A stretch of 64,000 nucleotides of DNA. It comes from Lactifluus volemus (Eukaryota; Basidiomycota; Agaricomycetes; Russulales; Russulaceae). A program made the position numbers and the translations under genes. Below, in pieces: positions 1 through 11,815 of the stretch; position 1 is the stretch's first letter, and each line of letters starts with the position of its first letter. The stretch is from the NCBI GenBank assembly GCA_022376515.1, contig WTXI01000006.1, positions 1,054,001 through 1,118,000 of the forward strand, written 5' to 3'. The notes under the pieces are model-generated. The model made no database searches and had not been told where the DNA came from. It was given only the letters and a program-made list of their open reading frames with translations.

Positions 1-989
1 CGCTTCTTTCCAAATTGAATACGGCGACCTTCCCACCATGTCTCTGCACTGCCCTTCCATACGAAGCGGCCGGATACACCTATCATCTGTTCGTGAATGC
101 GTTCTATGACAGACCTTCGTGTGGGTTGCTCACCGTCGATGAAGTTCCCACAACAAGACACAGATCGGCCCGATAACCAGCTCGTCGATAGTAGGAAGGT
201 GCTGGGGCTCCTCGCCGAACCATACGACCCCTGGCCGTGCAAGCGCACCACATTTGGTGCAACGTGGCAGGTCGGCAACGTCTACGACAGGCTCAGTGAT
301 GCCGCTCTCGACCAGCTCTTCGGTGCCGCTCAGCGCTGCGCAGATTGGTGAGCGCGTTATCAGCTCGCAGTGGCCACAGCTCTCCGAGTACAAAGCACGT
401 CCAAGACTCTCCCATGCATCTCGAGCAACTGTGGTTCAGCAGATGACGACGATTCGGACGCCAGCTGCGCGTCCCGCTGCTGCACTTGTTCCAGAGCGCG
501 GGCGCTCAGGCCGTCCACATTTTGCGTGATGAGCGTGAACGTTGCGTCTGGCGCCGTACTTTGTTTGCGGATGGATTCGACAGAAAATTTGGCGAGCGCG
601 ATATGTGCCGCGTTGGGACTGGCGGCGAGGGCTCTGAGGTATAACGTCAATGAGTTTAAGGTGCAAATGCGAAAGTAAAATAGAGCAAGTGGATTTGACG
701 CTGACTTCTCACGCCTGTAGTGGTAGAATTGCCATACCCGCGAGGGATTCGACTTGAACGCGCCGTACGATGCTAGGCTTATCGCGTCATATTTTCCCAC
801 AAACCTCCAGCGCCTCTGAACGTTGGGATACCTGGAGCGCTTTGGATACTCATTTCAACCTTGATTTTGGGTAGATGTGAACCCACCGGAGGCTGCGGAA
901 AGTCCAGCACCAGCGACCGCGATGATATGTTTTGATGATGACAACAACTCTTTGAAAGCTGTCATATCTTTGGATGGAAGGGAGCTCAT
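1..989 (-). CDS. SIRT5-type NAD-dependent protein deacylase (sirtuin), partial, frame-broken
   Basis: Class III sirtuins remove acyl groups from lysine using NAD, usually in mitochondria or cytosol. Exon 1 (989-887) starts at an ATG and encodes the Rossmann motif [11 protein letters not shown] 55 nt intron (886-832) follows, then [37 protein letters not shown], a zinc-site [13 protein letters not shown] and [12 protein letters not shown]. Further introns are 705-634 (donor GTCAGC) and 133-80. The last visible exon reads VYPAA to NLERS and runs off the left edge. The reading frame is lost three times by one missing base, near 796-799, 387-390 and 168-171; adding one base at each restores the family consensus. 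The second Cys pair of the zinc site lies around SCGHC. Either assembly error or a young pseudogene; I favour error because similar breaks recur along the window. Confidence 0.85.
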
Positions 990-1312
990 TTTAGGAGAAA
1001 CGGTAATAGACTCGGCAAGGTGGAGGGGTCAACAAATTTGTAGCCCTTGCGGGATACTGGAGTTAAGAAAGCGATATCTAGTGACCAGAGTATGCGACGA
1101 AATGGGTTTCGTTATAAAAAGAATTGGCGTTGACAAGGGCACCATGATCCTTGTCCTATTATGGTGACATGTCTCACGTGTACAACGTGACGGGAGTGTT
1201 TTGTCTCTCAATGCATTATCGGTTCAAATTGTTTGTGGCTGGCCACAATGTGAATGTGAGGTCTTGTGGACAACGGGATCAAATGGGGTCTTCTTGCCAG
1301 ATCTCTTCTCGA

Positions 1313-1879
1313 TCAAGCTAAGAAAATATCCAGCCACAAGCACAACCCTTTCTGTATGTTATTTTCAAAGAGTGTAACGAAGACGCCATCCGTGCACTGC
1401 ATGGAGAGTGAAAAGCGTGCATGCACACGCCCGGAGAATGGTGGCGAATAAGCCGCAAATCTATTCTGCCTTCTTGTCCCAAGGGCTATAGGCATGTTCA
1501 GGCCAACTCTGCGAGCCGTGGCCTCTATACGCTCTTCGGCCGTCAAGTCAATGAGAGGATTATAGCGATCGAGGAGCGTCTTGACGAGGAAAGGTCACAG
1601 GTGTGCATCGACAGGACAACTTGAGCGAGAGACTCACCTTGTACATACGTTGCGAACGTAAGAATGTAATCGCATTTTGGGTGGTACTATCCAAGTCACG
1701 GACTTTGGTGGATTCAAGGATCGCGCGAAAGTTCAAAGCAGTAGTCCGATTTCGGATAGACCTTGGGCTGATCGACTAGATCATATGAGTGAGAAATGCA
1801 CGAAAGGTGTGTTAAAGATACGGACTGCCTTGTAAAGTTCCCGTAGGATAGCACGGTAGGCAGGTGCCAGCTTTGCCAT
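1313..1879 (-). CDS. FMC1: FMC1-like mitochondrial ATP synthase assembly factor (LYR family)
   Basis: FMC1 helps assemble the F1 sector of mitochondrial ATP synthase. The spliced product has an LYR-type N-terminus (AYRAILRELYKA), a middle with ESTKVRDLD and FLRSQRMYK, and a C-terminal LLDRYNP followed by TARRVGLNMP, the family signature. Exons are 1879-1826, 1775-1638 and 1579-1313, giving about 153 residues with no frame break. The first donor is GTCCGT and the second intron seems to end in AAG, so those boundaries are less certain. The tail after TARRVGLNMP is longer than usual for the family, so a missed 3' intron or earlier stop is possible. It is convergent with nothing on its 3' side and lies head-to-head with the RRM gene, about 110 bp apart. 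Confidence 0.8.
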
Positions 1880-1990
1880 AACACGGGTTACGGTGGCGGC
1901 CCGGGAAAGCCAATGTTTGTGGCCGACCACCACAACCCCACAACCAACCACAATCCCTTTCCACGGTTGTGCTCTTCTACTGCCACAAAC

Positions 1991-2821
1991 ATGCGGAAGT
2001 CTCGTAACATAAAGTGCGCACGTTGATTCTACCCGGTCCCAGAAATCTTACTGACCTATTTTTTTTCCCCTTGCGAACAAGTCCTCACCCTCAAGACTGT
2101 CATGGCCAAATTTCTGCCCGTCCAGAGCCGCGTCGTAAGCGGAGAAGCAAGAAACCTGCCGCGAAATATACCCCTGCTGCTGTTCATGCCCCTGCTGTAG
2201 CTATTGCTGTCGCCAACCGTAAACATACCAGCAAACGGACGCGTACAAAAACGACGGTGAAACCTCATGGATCACTTCTGGCGTTTGTCTATGTAGGCAA
2301 TGTGAGTCTCCGGCGAACTATCCAATTTTTTCAGGGTTCCACTGACTCCTTCGCGTTTCGCGAGAAGCTCAGGGCGGATGTCCAAAATGCAGATCTTGAA
2401 AGGTTGTTCAAGCCTGAGGACGATCAGGATGAGGAGAGCAGGGTGACGAAAATTGATATTCGTTGTGGCTTTGGCAACGTAGTACCAAGCAAGTGTGGAA
2501 CCCCTGTGTATGCTACGGTCGTATTCAGAGGAGTGGGAGGAGCAACCAAGGCTATGGACAAGAATGGTCACACGTTACTTGGCAAAAAGATTATTGTAAG
2601 TCGGGATAACTTGTTAATGTTACCATTGCCACTGATAAGTTATCTCGCAGGTCTCCCCTAGCTTTCTCGATATGCCGGAGGCCAAAGAGGCGTTGCGAAG
2701 AAAGGGGAGGAATAAAACGTTTCTGGGGGTCAACCTCGGTAAGATTGGGTTGGTATAAAGAGTTAAATTGATTTAAATGGCACTAATTATGGATATAGTG
2801 GTGCAGTACATCAAATGGTGA
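1991..2821 (+). CDS. RRM-domain RNA-binding protein, probably nucleolar
   Basis: Visible parts are a very basic N-terminal segment (PRRKRRSKKPAAK and KRTRTKTTVK), then RNP2-like FVYVGN, RNP1-like VYATVVF and a C-terminal PSFLDMPEAKEALRR. This is one RRM whose beta1-alpha1 part is interrupted by an acidic insert (EDDQDEE). The N-terminus needs an intron from about 2004 to 2125, linking ATG 1991 to the basic exon; this start is tentative. A 33 nt stretch 2299-2331 (GTGAGT...CAG) is in frame and stop-free, so it may be a very short intron or retained sequence. The last introns are 2597-2650 and 2739-2798; the alternative without the last splice stops at 2758. The function is inferred only from the RRM and basic tail. 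Confidence 0.6.
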
Positions 2822-3216
2822 ATAGGGTCTACACGGGTGGAACACAGGCGACACTTGTTGGGGTCAATGATGGAGATTTGGTGTAAATGAAAGGTTATGA
2901 ATGATTGGATTAATATTTAAATGTAATTTGAGACCCGAAACCGAAAAAAAAGTCGTTTCTCTGTCTGTCGAGCTGCCCATCAACGCCGCCCGACACGGCT
3001 TACGAGACTGTAAGCGACAACCAGCTCAACCGAGCTGTTCGCTGTCCCTCAACATCGCCCTTCCCATTGCTGCACATGGGATTGTTCTAGCATCTTTTCC
3101 TTTCTTTTTCAGCTATCCTCCATAGGTACCTGCATATACTTACCTCTCACCAGCTCACCCTTATTCTGCCCTGCACAGGACACGTTCCCTACCTTACTCT
3201 CCGCCCCTGAGCCATT
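2822..3216. other. Intergenic region upstream of the pseudo-helicase gene
   Basis: There is no coding signal. The last 150 bases are pyrimidine-rich (CTTTCCTTTCTTTTTCAG near 3099-3113), typical of fungal core promoters and 5' leaders. That tract could also be the 3' end of a leader intron. Confidence 0.4.
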
Positions 3217-6200
3217 ATGGCCAAAAGCGCAGCATTGAACCCTGCCTCGATGCCATTTTTCCCTGGTGGAAGTCGGGCCAGCGAGGATGAAGACAGACTA
3301 AGCATGGGGTTTCCTCTTTCTGGTACTCATGAGCAGGACCGTGCCTTCATGTCATCCGTCTCTCTTTCCCCGTCGGATCGCCCCTCCCTCAAATCCTCGC
3401 CTAGTCCTTCCAGTGAAGGCTTGGACAATGTGCTCGATGCTGCAGCCCGGTTCGATAAGTCCCCATCGGACACCGACTGGATCCGTCGCCCGTCCATAGT
3501 TAGACTCGGCGACACCACCCAACATTATTCGTCTTTCGATTCAGCCATCGCTCGAGAACCAAGTGTATCCAGCAGCCTCGACGCAGGCTCGGCTATGGAG
3601 GACCCTGGTTATGACGCATCCGAAAACGGTTCTTCAGTGCTCGTTTCTGCCCCTCCGACCTTGCGTAAGTCAGCGACCCCGTCGATTGGCATACAGCATC
3701 GCTCTCGTTCCCCCGTTCTCAGCAGCCTAATCGTCGCGTCATCCTCACCCGTATCCTCGCTAGGTTCCGGCGGCCAGTTTGCCTCTAACATGGATTTCTC
3801 ACCCAACTTTGAAGCCCAACTGAGGGCCTCCCCGATGATCAACGATATCCTGGAGCGGCTTACACGATGCGAGATCTCTACTCGAGAAATCCATCGCAAT
3901 CTCAATGACGTTCACCGTAAAGTGGACATCCTCTTGGAACGGTCTATGGGTATCACCTCTCAACCAGAATTCAAAGACCCTTTTGCTCCACCTAGCTCGT
4001 CATCTAGCCTAAGTGGCCCATCCTCGGGCATGGCAAGGCTCTCGCTTCCCACTAACCTCGCTCCGAATCAACAACCTTCCGATGATATCGTACAGATCTC
4101 GCAACGGTTGAATACCCTCACTTCCTCCGTCGGTCAACTACTCGCATTGCAGCAACAACATATGCAGGGCGTAGGGCCAGCGCTGGGCGGCAATCAAATT
4201 GCTAGCATCGGCCCCTCCCAGGACATCCCCCCGAACCAGCTTTATCTCCATCGCTACCATTACCCGGAAATGTTCTCACTCATGGGTTGTCCAATCGCCC
4301 AGAAATGCGCACAACTCGCACGCCCAATCCACCCATGCGAACCTGGTCGGCCGGTAGTCTTGATCTCCCTGTGCGGCCTTCGGACAACATATCGGCCCTG
4401 CGTGGTTCGGATACGCTAATACGTGACAAGCGTCGATCTGTCTCGAGTCTTATGCGAAGGGACTCTGTCGGGGTAGGCTATCAAACAGACACCTTTTAAC
4501 CGTGCACACTAATCAAGACGGCAGGTCGAGGTCCTGGGGGGCGCGGCCTCTCGAGATACCCCTGGACCAGCGCTTTCCAAGTGGGACCAACTAGCCTTAG
4601 CACCGGAGTTACTTAACTCCTTGACGAAATTCGGGTCTGTGGTTTGACCCACCTAAGTTGGGTGTTTTGAGTTACTGAAACTCCGCACAGGGTCGGTCCA
4701 CCAAATAAGATCCAACAGCGCGCCCTCCCGTTTTTGCTCAAGGGTGCCGAATCATTGCGCAAGCACCCCCAACGCAAGAACGCATTGCTGCATACGTGAT
4801 CCCCGCTATACACGTCGCGATTGTGAACTCCATTGGCCGTCCTCCAATATCGGGCCAATTGTGGTCATGATCTCCACTACCGTCGATCAAGCGACGCAAG
4901 CGCAGCGTATGATACGTGACATAGGTGGCCCATCGGCATCAGGTCTGCACTGGGTGTCGGCTCTGCTTTCTCAAACAACGACCTCACCCATGAATCACGT
5001 CTGTTGCAACAAAATATTCCTCATATCATCTGCGGAACTCCTCAGAAGCTGCATGCCCTTTTCACTACCCCTGGCGGGCTTGTCGGCTCTCAGGTTCGGT
5101 TCCTGGTCCTTGATGAGGTGGATCAACTCATCGCGCGTAACATGCATGATTACATATTTAATATCGTTAAACTCTTTCCGCCACCCCGGAGCCGACCACT
5201 TGGCAATCCTTCCGGCAACGCCTCTCAGACGTCTTTGTCATCTAGTGACACCAATTCACCATTACAATCTCTTGGCCGCAGATACTCCACCATGGGAACC
5301 CCACCCACCCCTGGTGACTTGCCTGCAACGAGCTTACCTCAGCAAATCGAACGTCAGACCGCGCTGTTCTCTAATACTGTTCCCCAGGACGTTCTCAATC
5401 TGGCTACTGCTATACAACTACGCGAGCCGGTCCGCGTGCTCGTCAGGCGCGACGGCAATGTGACGCATGCCGATACTAGCCAAGGCGCACGTGGTTTGCG
5501 ACAGTTTTATCTCTATCTCGCTTTCACCGCTGGCGGGCGTTCCGAAGGCCAGGTACCGACATCTGCTGATGGATTAGGCATTATTGGCTCTGGCAGAGGC
5601 CTATCGAGTGCCGAAACGCAACAGGCACGCGAGTGGAAGTTAGATGCGCTCAGCGATCTCTTTGAGGATATCGAGATCGCACAAGCGATCGTTCACGTGG
5701 GCGGACTGAATGCTCTGGATTCCGTCGTGTACAAACTTGCCAGTCGGGGTCATGAAGCCATTCCCTTGGTGCGTTGACGACAGGCAATTCTGGAATTTTT
5801 TTTTTGACAGCTCCGCAGCATAGCGACATGAACGCCGCGACAAAGCTTGCCGCCCTTAACCGGTTTAGAAGCCTAGCCGCGGGGCTAATGAGGCAGCCAG
5901 CAACGAAAATCCTCATAGTGTACGACGTCCAGGTGAAAAACCCCGAGGTGCCCCACGTCCCGCTCATCATCAATTATGGTGAGTCCCTTTGAAATAGCCG
6001 TCTGTTCAATGTTCATTTCATACCTCCTCTAGATTTGCCAAAGGCCGTCGAAGAGTATGCGCATCGGTATGGTTACACCATTTGTCGTTTGATTTTTTTT
6101 ACCTCAACCTATCCTTTTTTTAGTGTTGCCCCTGCCATCGCGCCAACCCATTCCCGTGCTGGTGTTATCGTCAACTTTGTTACCGCCACTGGCGGTGATG

Positions 6201-6393
6201 TTGAGATGCTCAGGTCCATAGAATGCTTCTATAAGTAAGGCTGCAAATGTCTCTGGTGCTACTTGCCCCTAACCTTTTGTGGGGATTCACAGGATCAAAT
6301 GTGTATGTTTAGGCTCTTGATCGTCTTCCGATTGTCTTTGCTGAATTTTGCTTTTAGCCCGAAGTTCCAATGAGCTTGCGCCACATCGTTTGA
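3217..6393 (+). CDS. eIF4A-like DExD-box protein with degenerate helicase motifs
   Basis: The first 450 or so residues are Ser/Pro-rich and disordered, with a short coiled coil (ILERLTRCEISTREIHRNLN). A helicase fold follows: LLNSLTKFG and PNKIQQRALPF (Q motif region), AQAPPTQERIAAY where motif I should read A-x-T-G-x-G-K-T, ICGTP (motif Ib-like), VLDEVDQL in place of DEAD, LFSNT in place of SAT, IVHVGGLNALDSVVYKLASR, LIINYDLPK (motif V region) and HRVAPAIA where HRxGRxGR is expected. The catalytic Lys, the DEAD Ala and the arginine-finger motif are therefore absent. Exons clearly defined are 3217-4472, 4525-4634, 4691-5768 and 5819 on; the last ends PMSLRHIV. The frame is lost by one missing base near 4284, 4749, 4852 and 4928; all are runs. 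It probably acts as an ATPase-dead RNA- or factor-binding protein, which is inference. Confidence 0.8.
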
Positions 6394-6667
6394 ACTTGAA
6401 CCAACTTGTCGAGATTCCTAGCCGTTCTTGTATCCCTAAATGCACATCTATCCTCTCGGAATAACCGATCACCCCGTGCTCTGTTGCTGTTATATCAAAT
6501 CGCATTGCGTATTCTGTTCTATACCCTTTGCACCCACCATCTACTCAGAAAACTGTTTCATTACTTGCTCCCTATGGTCTCGGAATTATCCTGTCTCGCA
6601 ACCCGATGTATAATTTGCCCCCTCCTCTCGTCCCCTCTTCTTTTCATTACGTTCAGACATGGATCGC

Positions 6668-9600
6668 CTAATTCACGCTCCCGTGGACTGCAAATATCTT
6701 CAATGTACCATCTTCCCCACAACTTGCGATTTGTCTGTGTTCTTTGGCTTGCCTTTCTGGTCGCCAGGCTAGCTGGTGAATGTGATCTATATGCCCGAAT
6801 CTAGTAGATTTCTCACTCATATAAACAATGTCGAAATAAGAAGTAGCGTAGGCCACGAACCCAACTTTGATCTCGAGTGACGTCTTCCAACCAACTAGGT
6901 CAGTAGAAGTGTAAAGTTGTATGTTTCCGGTCTCCAGCCCTACAGCCAACACTCGTCTGTCGAAGACGTTAACACATTCAAAAGAAGGTGGGATGTATAC
7001 GACGAACTCGTCCGCTGATTCGGTCAAAGGCGCGAACGCCACGGCAGTGGCAGCCTCGGGCATCTTTAACTCTGCTACTGCCGCCCATTTGGCTAGGTTC
7101 CATGGAGAGACTGCCATATTTTGACCTATTTCGACAATCCGCGTCAGGGTCTCCGCTATTCCCGTTGTTCAATGGAAGGATCACTCAACCGTCTTATCCC
7201 GGGACGCAGTGGCGAAGGCCTGTCCGTCCGGAGCCCACGCGCAGTCCCAAATTATCCGGGAATGTGATTTGTCCACGGCGATGGGTACATATCCTGTTGG
7301 TTGGTGTGCGCAACAACAACAACAAAAAGTTCAGGAATCATACTCTTGTGGATAAACAAAGACAGCGAACGAGAAATTTCTAACCTGATTCTTCTTCCTT
7401 GTTGAACAAGCGCCAAGTTCTATCACGAGAGACGGTCAAGACGAGCTGGTCGTCTGGGCTGAACGAGATGCGCGTCACGGTGAGTGTATGGCCTTCGAGC
7501 GGTTTCCCAAACGGGCGGAAATGCTCAGTATCGTAAATGTGAACTGTGGCGTGCTTCGCAGTTGTGGCCTTGCACGCCGTTGCAAATAGCTTGCGCGACG
7601 ACGAGATCGCGACGGTGATGGACTGCAAGAGGTCACGTGGTCAAAGTCTTTTTTTTTTTTTTTCCGATTTGAAGGAAATCGAAAACAAACTTCATAGCCG
7701 TGACCAAAGACCTTCTCTACTTCTGGCCAAAGCGTAACGGAAGCAAGCTCTGCTTCGAATGGCCGATGTGAGTCCGAGAATGAGATAGGAGGAGCTGGGA
7801 ATTTCCAGTGAGCAAACTCGTGAAAGTATGTCGGTGGATCCTGACCGTCGCTCGTGGCCTTGTTGGATAGGCCCAATGGTGGAACGGTCGCGCTCACGGG
7901 CAGCTTCTCCTGTTTCAAATCCTTTTCTGAGCGGATCGGTTATATGCTGGCCAGAACGACCCACCTCGTCGACGCTCAGGTCGGCTGCGCCAAGCCCTCG
8001 CATTGTTTGCACGAAGCCGCGTGGTGCTCCAAAAACACGTGCAACCTTCTCGTCTGCGACGGTGATGAATCGCAACGGATCGAGGGAGACTACGCCGACG
8101 AGATCATAACCATGGATCTGCGGCCGACCGATTTCGTGCCACGACAACATCGACTCTTTTTCACCTTTGTCTGTCGGTAGAGCGGCATGTATACGAGTGG
8201 TTTGGTCAAGCCTAAGGAACTCATTCAGATGAAGACAGGAGTATTGGATACCGGACAAACCCTGCGGATATAAGGTATTCCCCACGAGGGCTCCATGTTA
8301 TGCTTTTATTGGACCAGCGTGTCCCGTAAGCGCCCCAACCTCAGTCCAAATCTCGTTAGCTGCTGTCCCATTTTCTGGTTGCATACACCGCCAACGCCGC
8401 CATCCACCGGACCATCCCCATGCCAATGCCTCTGAACCGGCAGTTGTCCACAAACCGCCGACGAAGCCACCGAGACGTTGTCCCCCGACATCGCCAAAAC
8501 GCTGCTGGTTTATCCACAGCGCAGACGAGCTTCCATCTTGTCCTGAAGAGACGGAAACAGGCGACCAAAGGATGAGAGAAGAGTCGGTGGAAGTCGAAAG
8601 TAGCGTATCTCTTGATTGTCCCGCCGTCGGCGAGGGACGCCAAGCAAGGGACGTGACTCCTGCCTCATGACCAACGAGCAATGCGTCGAATGTAATAGAG
8701 AACCGCTGCGTGCTGAGGAGACTAAACACTCACGCCCGCACGTATTGAGGGGCCCTTACCTGTCCCCCCCAGCTCCAGTCTTGACCGTTAGAATGTGCTT
8801 CTTCAACGAGATCTGCCGTCCGCCTTCCTCACCGTCGTCAACCTCACCCAAGGATGCTTCGAATGCGTCGAGTATTTCGTCACTTAATGCTTCCGAGTGA
8901 CTAGTTGTGGGTGCTGTGCGCGTGACGGGCTCGATGTTCCACAGACGGATGTTCGCATCCTGCGAACCAGACGCAAGAATTAAAGGCTCGGATGATGATA
9001 CAGAGGGGCGAAAGGATATGGCGCGGACCCAGTCTTCGTGGCCGGGTATTGTTGCTGATGGAACGAACTAAAGAATGCTTTAGCGGATGGGCTACCTGTA
9101 CCGTTAGGCCGTACAGTATCCTCCGACCTCGTGAAAATCTGAATATGTCTGTCGGTACTGCCAACTGCGAGAATCAAAGCTACATAGGTGAGGCAGTCAA
9201 CAGGACTGTCAGTCGCTGAGAGCTATCATTCTCACCACCACTTTGCGGAAGCTCTGCCAGCCCCATGGACAAAGGATATCGTCCCTTCAAAAAGATCGTC
9301 TCAACCTCTTGCAGGTCATCTGTAGACTTTAGCTAAGAGGGGCTGGGCATTGGGAGTAAATGGTTGCACACCCTGTTCTGCGATTTTCCAAACTTTCAAC
9401 TTCGAGTCAGAACCTCCAGACACGATACACCCTGCCTCTTCATCGACACATAACGCAGAGACAGCTTTCGTATGTGCCTGAACCTTCAATGGCGCAGACC
9501 ACTGGCCATCAGCGACATGGTACAGATGAGAACTTTCAGTACTCGACGTTGGACGCAAATCGGAATTTCGCCAGAGCGTTAATGAGCCAGTATCGTCTGC

Positions 9601-9891
9601 AGACAAGATCGTGCCATCATTGATAAATTCGACACATGTCACGAGCCCGTCGTGTCCTGACAGGGTCGCGAATACGCCGTGGTCAGCGGGTGACTGTATT
9701 TACAGAGAGAGAAAAGAAGAAGCGTCAGATGACGGCACCGACCAACGAAAAACTAACCTGCGCGTCCCAAAGCGCGACGAGCTTTCCCGAGCCGAACGCA
9801 ACGATGGAAGTGCCGGCGAAGCTGCCGCGGTGCGATTGAATCTATTGGCAGAAGCTGAAATATATTCCACGGATACGTCTTCGATGGTCAT
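6668..9891 (-). CDS. ELP2: Elongator complex subunit 2 (WD40 protein ELP2)
   Basis: ELP2 is a double seven-bladed WD40 scaffold of Elongator, which makes cm5/mcm5 wobble uridines in tRNA. It starts at ATG 9891 (MTIEDVSVEYISASANR). Landmarks in order are VAFGSGKLVALWDA, VSGGSDSKLKVWK, NIRLWNI-type repeats, FDALLVGHEAGVTSLAW, the family hallmark RFGDVGGQRLGGFVGGLW with AWGWSGGWRRWR, LDQTTRIHAALPTD, WHEIGRPQIHGYD, ADEKVARVF, TLWPEVEKVFGHGYE, SRDRTWRLF, and the end IASCGEDGTLKIFAVHGSVN. Several introns are visible. Single missing bases break the frame near 9815 and near 8305, with another likely near 7935; all are compatible with short homopolymers. It lies head-to-head with the holo-ACP synthase gene, 92 bp apart. 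The identification is firm because of the GDVGGQRLGGF block. Confidence 0.9.
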
Positions 9892-9983
9892 GTCGGCCGA
9901 ACCGTGCCAGTGGACGTGAATGAGATCACGCGCGCACGCTTGAAGGGTCAAAATACGAGTTTTGTGCGCGAAGCGACGCGACG

Positions 9984-10428
9984 ATGACCATCCTCGGTGT
10001 TGGCGTCGATGTCCTTCATTTGCCCCGCCTCACACGTCATCTTGTCGACAATCGGCTAGCAAAGCGTATCCTCAGTCCCGTAGAACTTTGCGAATATCTT
10101 GCACTTCCGAGAGAGGATTTCGACAGGAGAGTCCGTTTTCTCGGTGTAAGGTGCGTCAGTTTCCGTTTGTCGATTCACGCTCTTGTCTCTGACGTGCCGC
10201 AGATGGGCAGTAAAAGAAGCGGTATACAAGGCAGTATATCCCACCGTAAAGCCAACCTGGCAAGATTTTACGATACAGAAATGTGCCAGCAATCCCAAGC
10301 CAGACCTGTTGTATCACCCTACAGACACCACACTCTTACACAGGCTCGGTCAAATACACACGTCTGTGAGCCATGATGGCGACTACACCTTTGCTACTGT
10401 CATCGTGGAACAACCAACCCAAGCGTAG
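9984..10428 (+). CDS. PPT2: Holo-[acyl-carrier-protein] synthase, AcpS/PPT2 type
   Basis: This enzyme transfers 4'-phosphopantetheine from CoA to acyl carrier protein; the short AcpS form in fungi serves the mitochondrial ACP. There are two exons, 9984-10150 and 10203-10428, giving 130 residues, close to bacterial AcpS length. Motif GVDVLHLPR gives the Mg/CoA-binding Asp, and RWAVKEAVYKA across the splice gives the WxxKEA helix. The C-terminal HTSVSHDGDYTFA is the third conserved block. No frame break. Its stop codon lies only 2 bp from the CAF17 stop on the other strand. The partner substrate (mitochondrial ACP) is inferred from the family. Confidence 0.88.
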
Positions 10429-10430
10429 CG

Positions 10431-11671
10431 CTATACATTTTCTTCCACGTTTTTCGGCCACCAATCCGGCCACCATGATTTCACGAACCACGACGCACCA
10501 CCGCCAACATCCGCACCCGACACCTCGAACTTTAAATCACCCCTCTCCAGACCTTCACATGCTCTAGTCTTAAGAGTGCAGCCCAACTCCCTGGATTGAG
10601 CTAAGTAATTTGCCTGTCCCCTGGGACGCGCAACGCGCCCCTCTCCCGGGGCGTGGGTAAGCGATGCACGGATGTCTAATCCCGATGGAAGTCGTGTACG
10701 AGTTTGGGTGTCTTCTGGATGAGGTGGATGAAGTAATACTGGGAGTATGCGTTTGCGAACGACGCCCGTATGATATGTTCGAACTGTAAGCTCTTGCCCA
10801 ACATAGCAGCCCTTCCGAAAGTCCACTGCCAGCGATCGCCTAAGCAAAGTAGCACCAACATGGTACCAATTTGACTCACCTGCTCCCATGACGTCCAGGT
10901 TCGATTCCATAGGAAAGGCCTGCATTGGGGGAATATCAACTGCACCCTCGGGGACTCCGTGGGCGATCCGATGCAAGAGGTAGTCATCTGGGGCACCCTC
11001 ATCATGTGTGCCGATTTCCTGTGCTACTCGCATGAGTCTTTGTCTCGCAGCCAATGGTGTTTGCTCTACTCACGCCGATCTCCTTTCTTGCCAGCCTTCT
11101 CGAACCCATGCCATTCGCTCGCCGATCTATTAATGCCTCGCCTTCCAGACCCCATGGCAAGGAGTCCCAGGCCGGCTCGATTGCACCAGTCTGTGTCCGC
11201 GTCCATCGTTGTCTCGACTTGTCAGCTTTAGCGTCACTTCCCCAGGCCGCCCAGACATCATACTCATCCGAGGCATCGCGGATACGAACTTTCGAACGGA
11301 GCACATGTCGCTTGAGCATGGGAAGAAGTGCGGGTGTATCTTCTGGCACCGATGAGTCGTACTCGATTAAATAAGCAGGCTGAGACCTGGCATCGCGTGT
11401 CGCATGAACAAAGACGTCGTAAATGACACGGCCCTATGTTTTTCACGTCAAATTTGACTCCCAACGTGGGCCGTCCAGAGGGTCTCACCTGCGCATGGAG
11501 GAAGGAGGAGTAGAACGAACGGTGGGCTTGCGTGGTCACAGCAGTTGAGAGCAGGCCGTTAAGGAATTCAGCAGCCTGAGAGCCAGAAACAGAAATCAAA
11601 GCGCGATTTTGCAAACGTACAACAGTGGGCGTGGTCCTGATAAGAGCACGAACAGATGGAGGAATGGCCAT
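10431..11671 (-). CDS. CAF17: CAF17/IBA57 Fe-S cluster assembly protein
   Basis: IBA57 acts with ISA1/ISA2 in the mitochondrial matrix to build 4Fe-4S clusters for aconitase-type and radical-SAM enzymes. It is a folate-binding, GcvT-like protein. Four exons are visible: 11671-11489, 11433-11074, 11018-10880 and 10825-10431, totalling 358 residues without frame error. Landmarks are AEFLNGLLS at the start, [29 protein letters not shown] and the family signature [12 protein letters not shown] across the last splice. The third intron (54 nt) is in frame and stop-free, so naive translation reads through it. Arg/Ser-rich residues near the N-terminus fit mitochondrial import. It pairs divergently with dUTPase, 144 bp apart. 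Confidence 0.92.
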
Positions 11672-11815
11672 TGCGATTCACTTTGAAGGCGTAGCCCTGG
11701 ACTTCGGTCCGTTCGGAGTTGACACGCTTCCAAACTCCGCCTACTCAAGTCGCGTGATGCACTTACTATCCGAGACGCGTTTACTGTATTTTGACCACCA
11801 ACAACGACTTTCGCG

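Noticed and set aside
10890..10915. GGTTCGATTCC, a tRNA B-box-like string on the plus strand
   Set aside because: It lies inside a conserved CAF17 exon (FPMESNLD). The flanking bases do not form a T-stem, and no A-box or acceptor stem fits.
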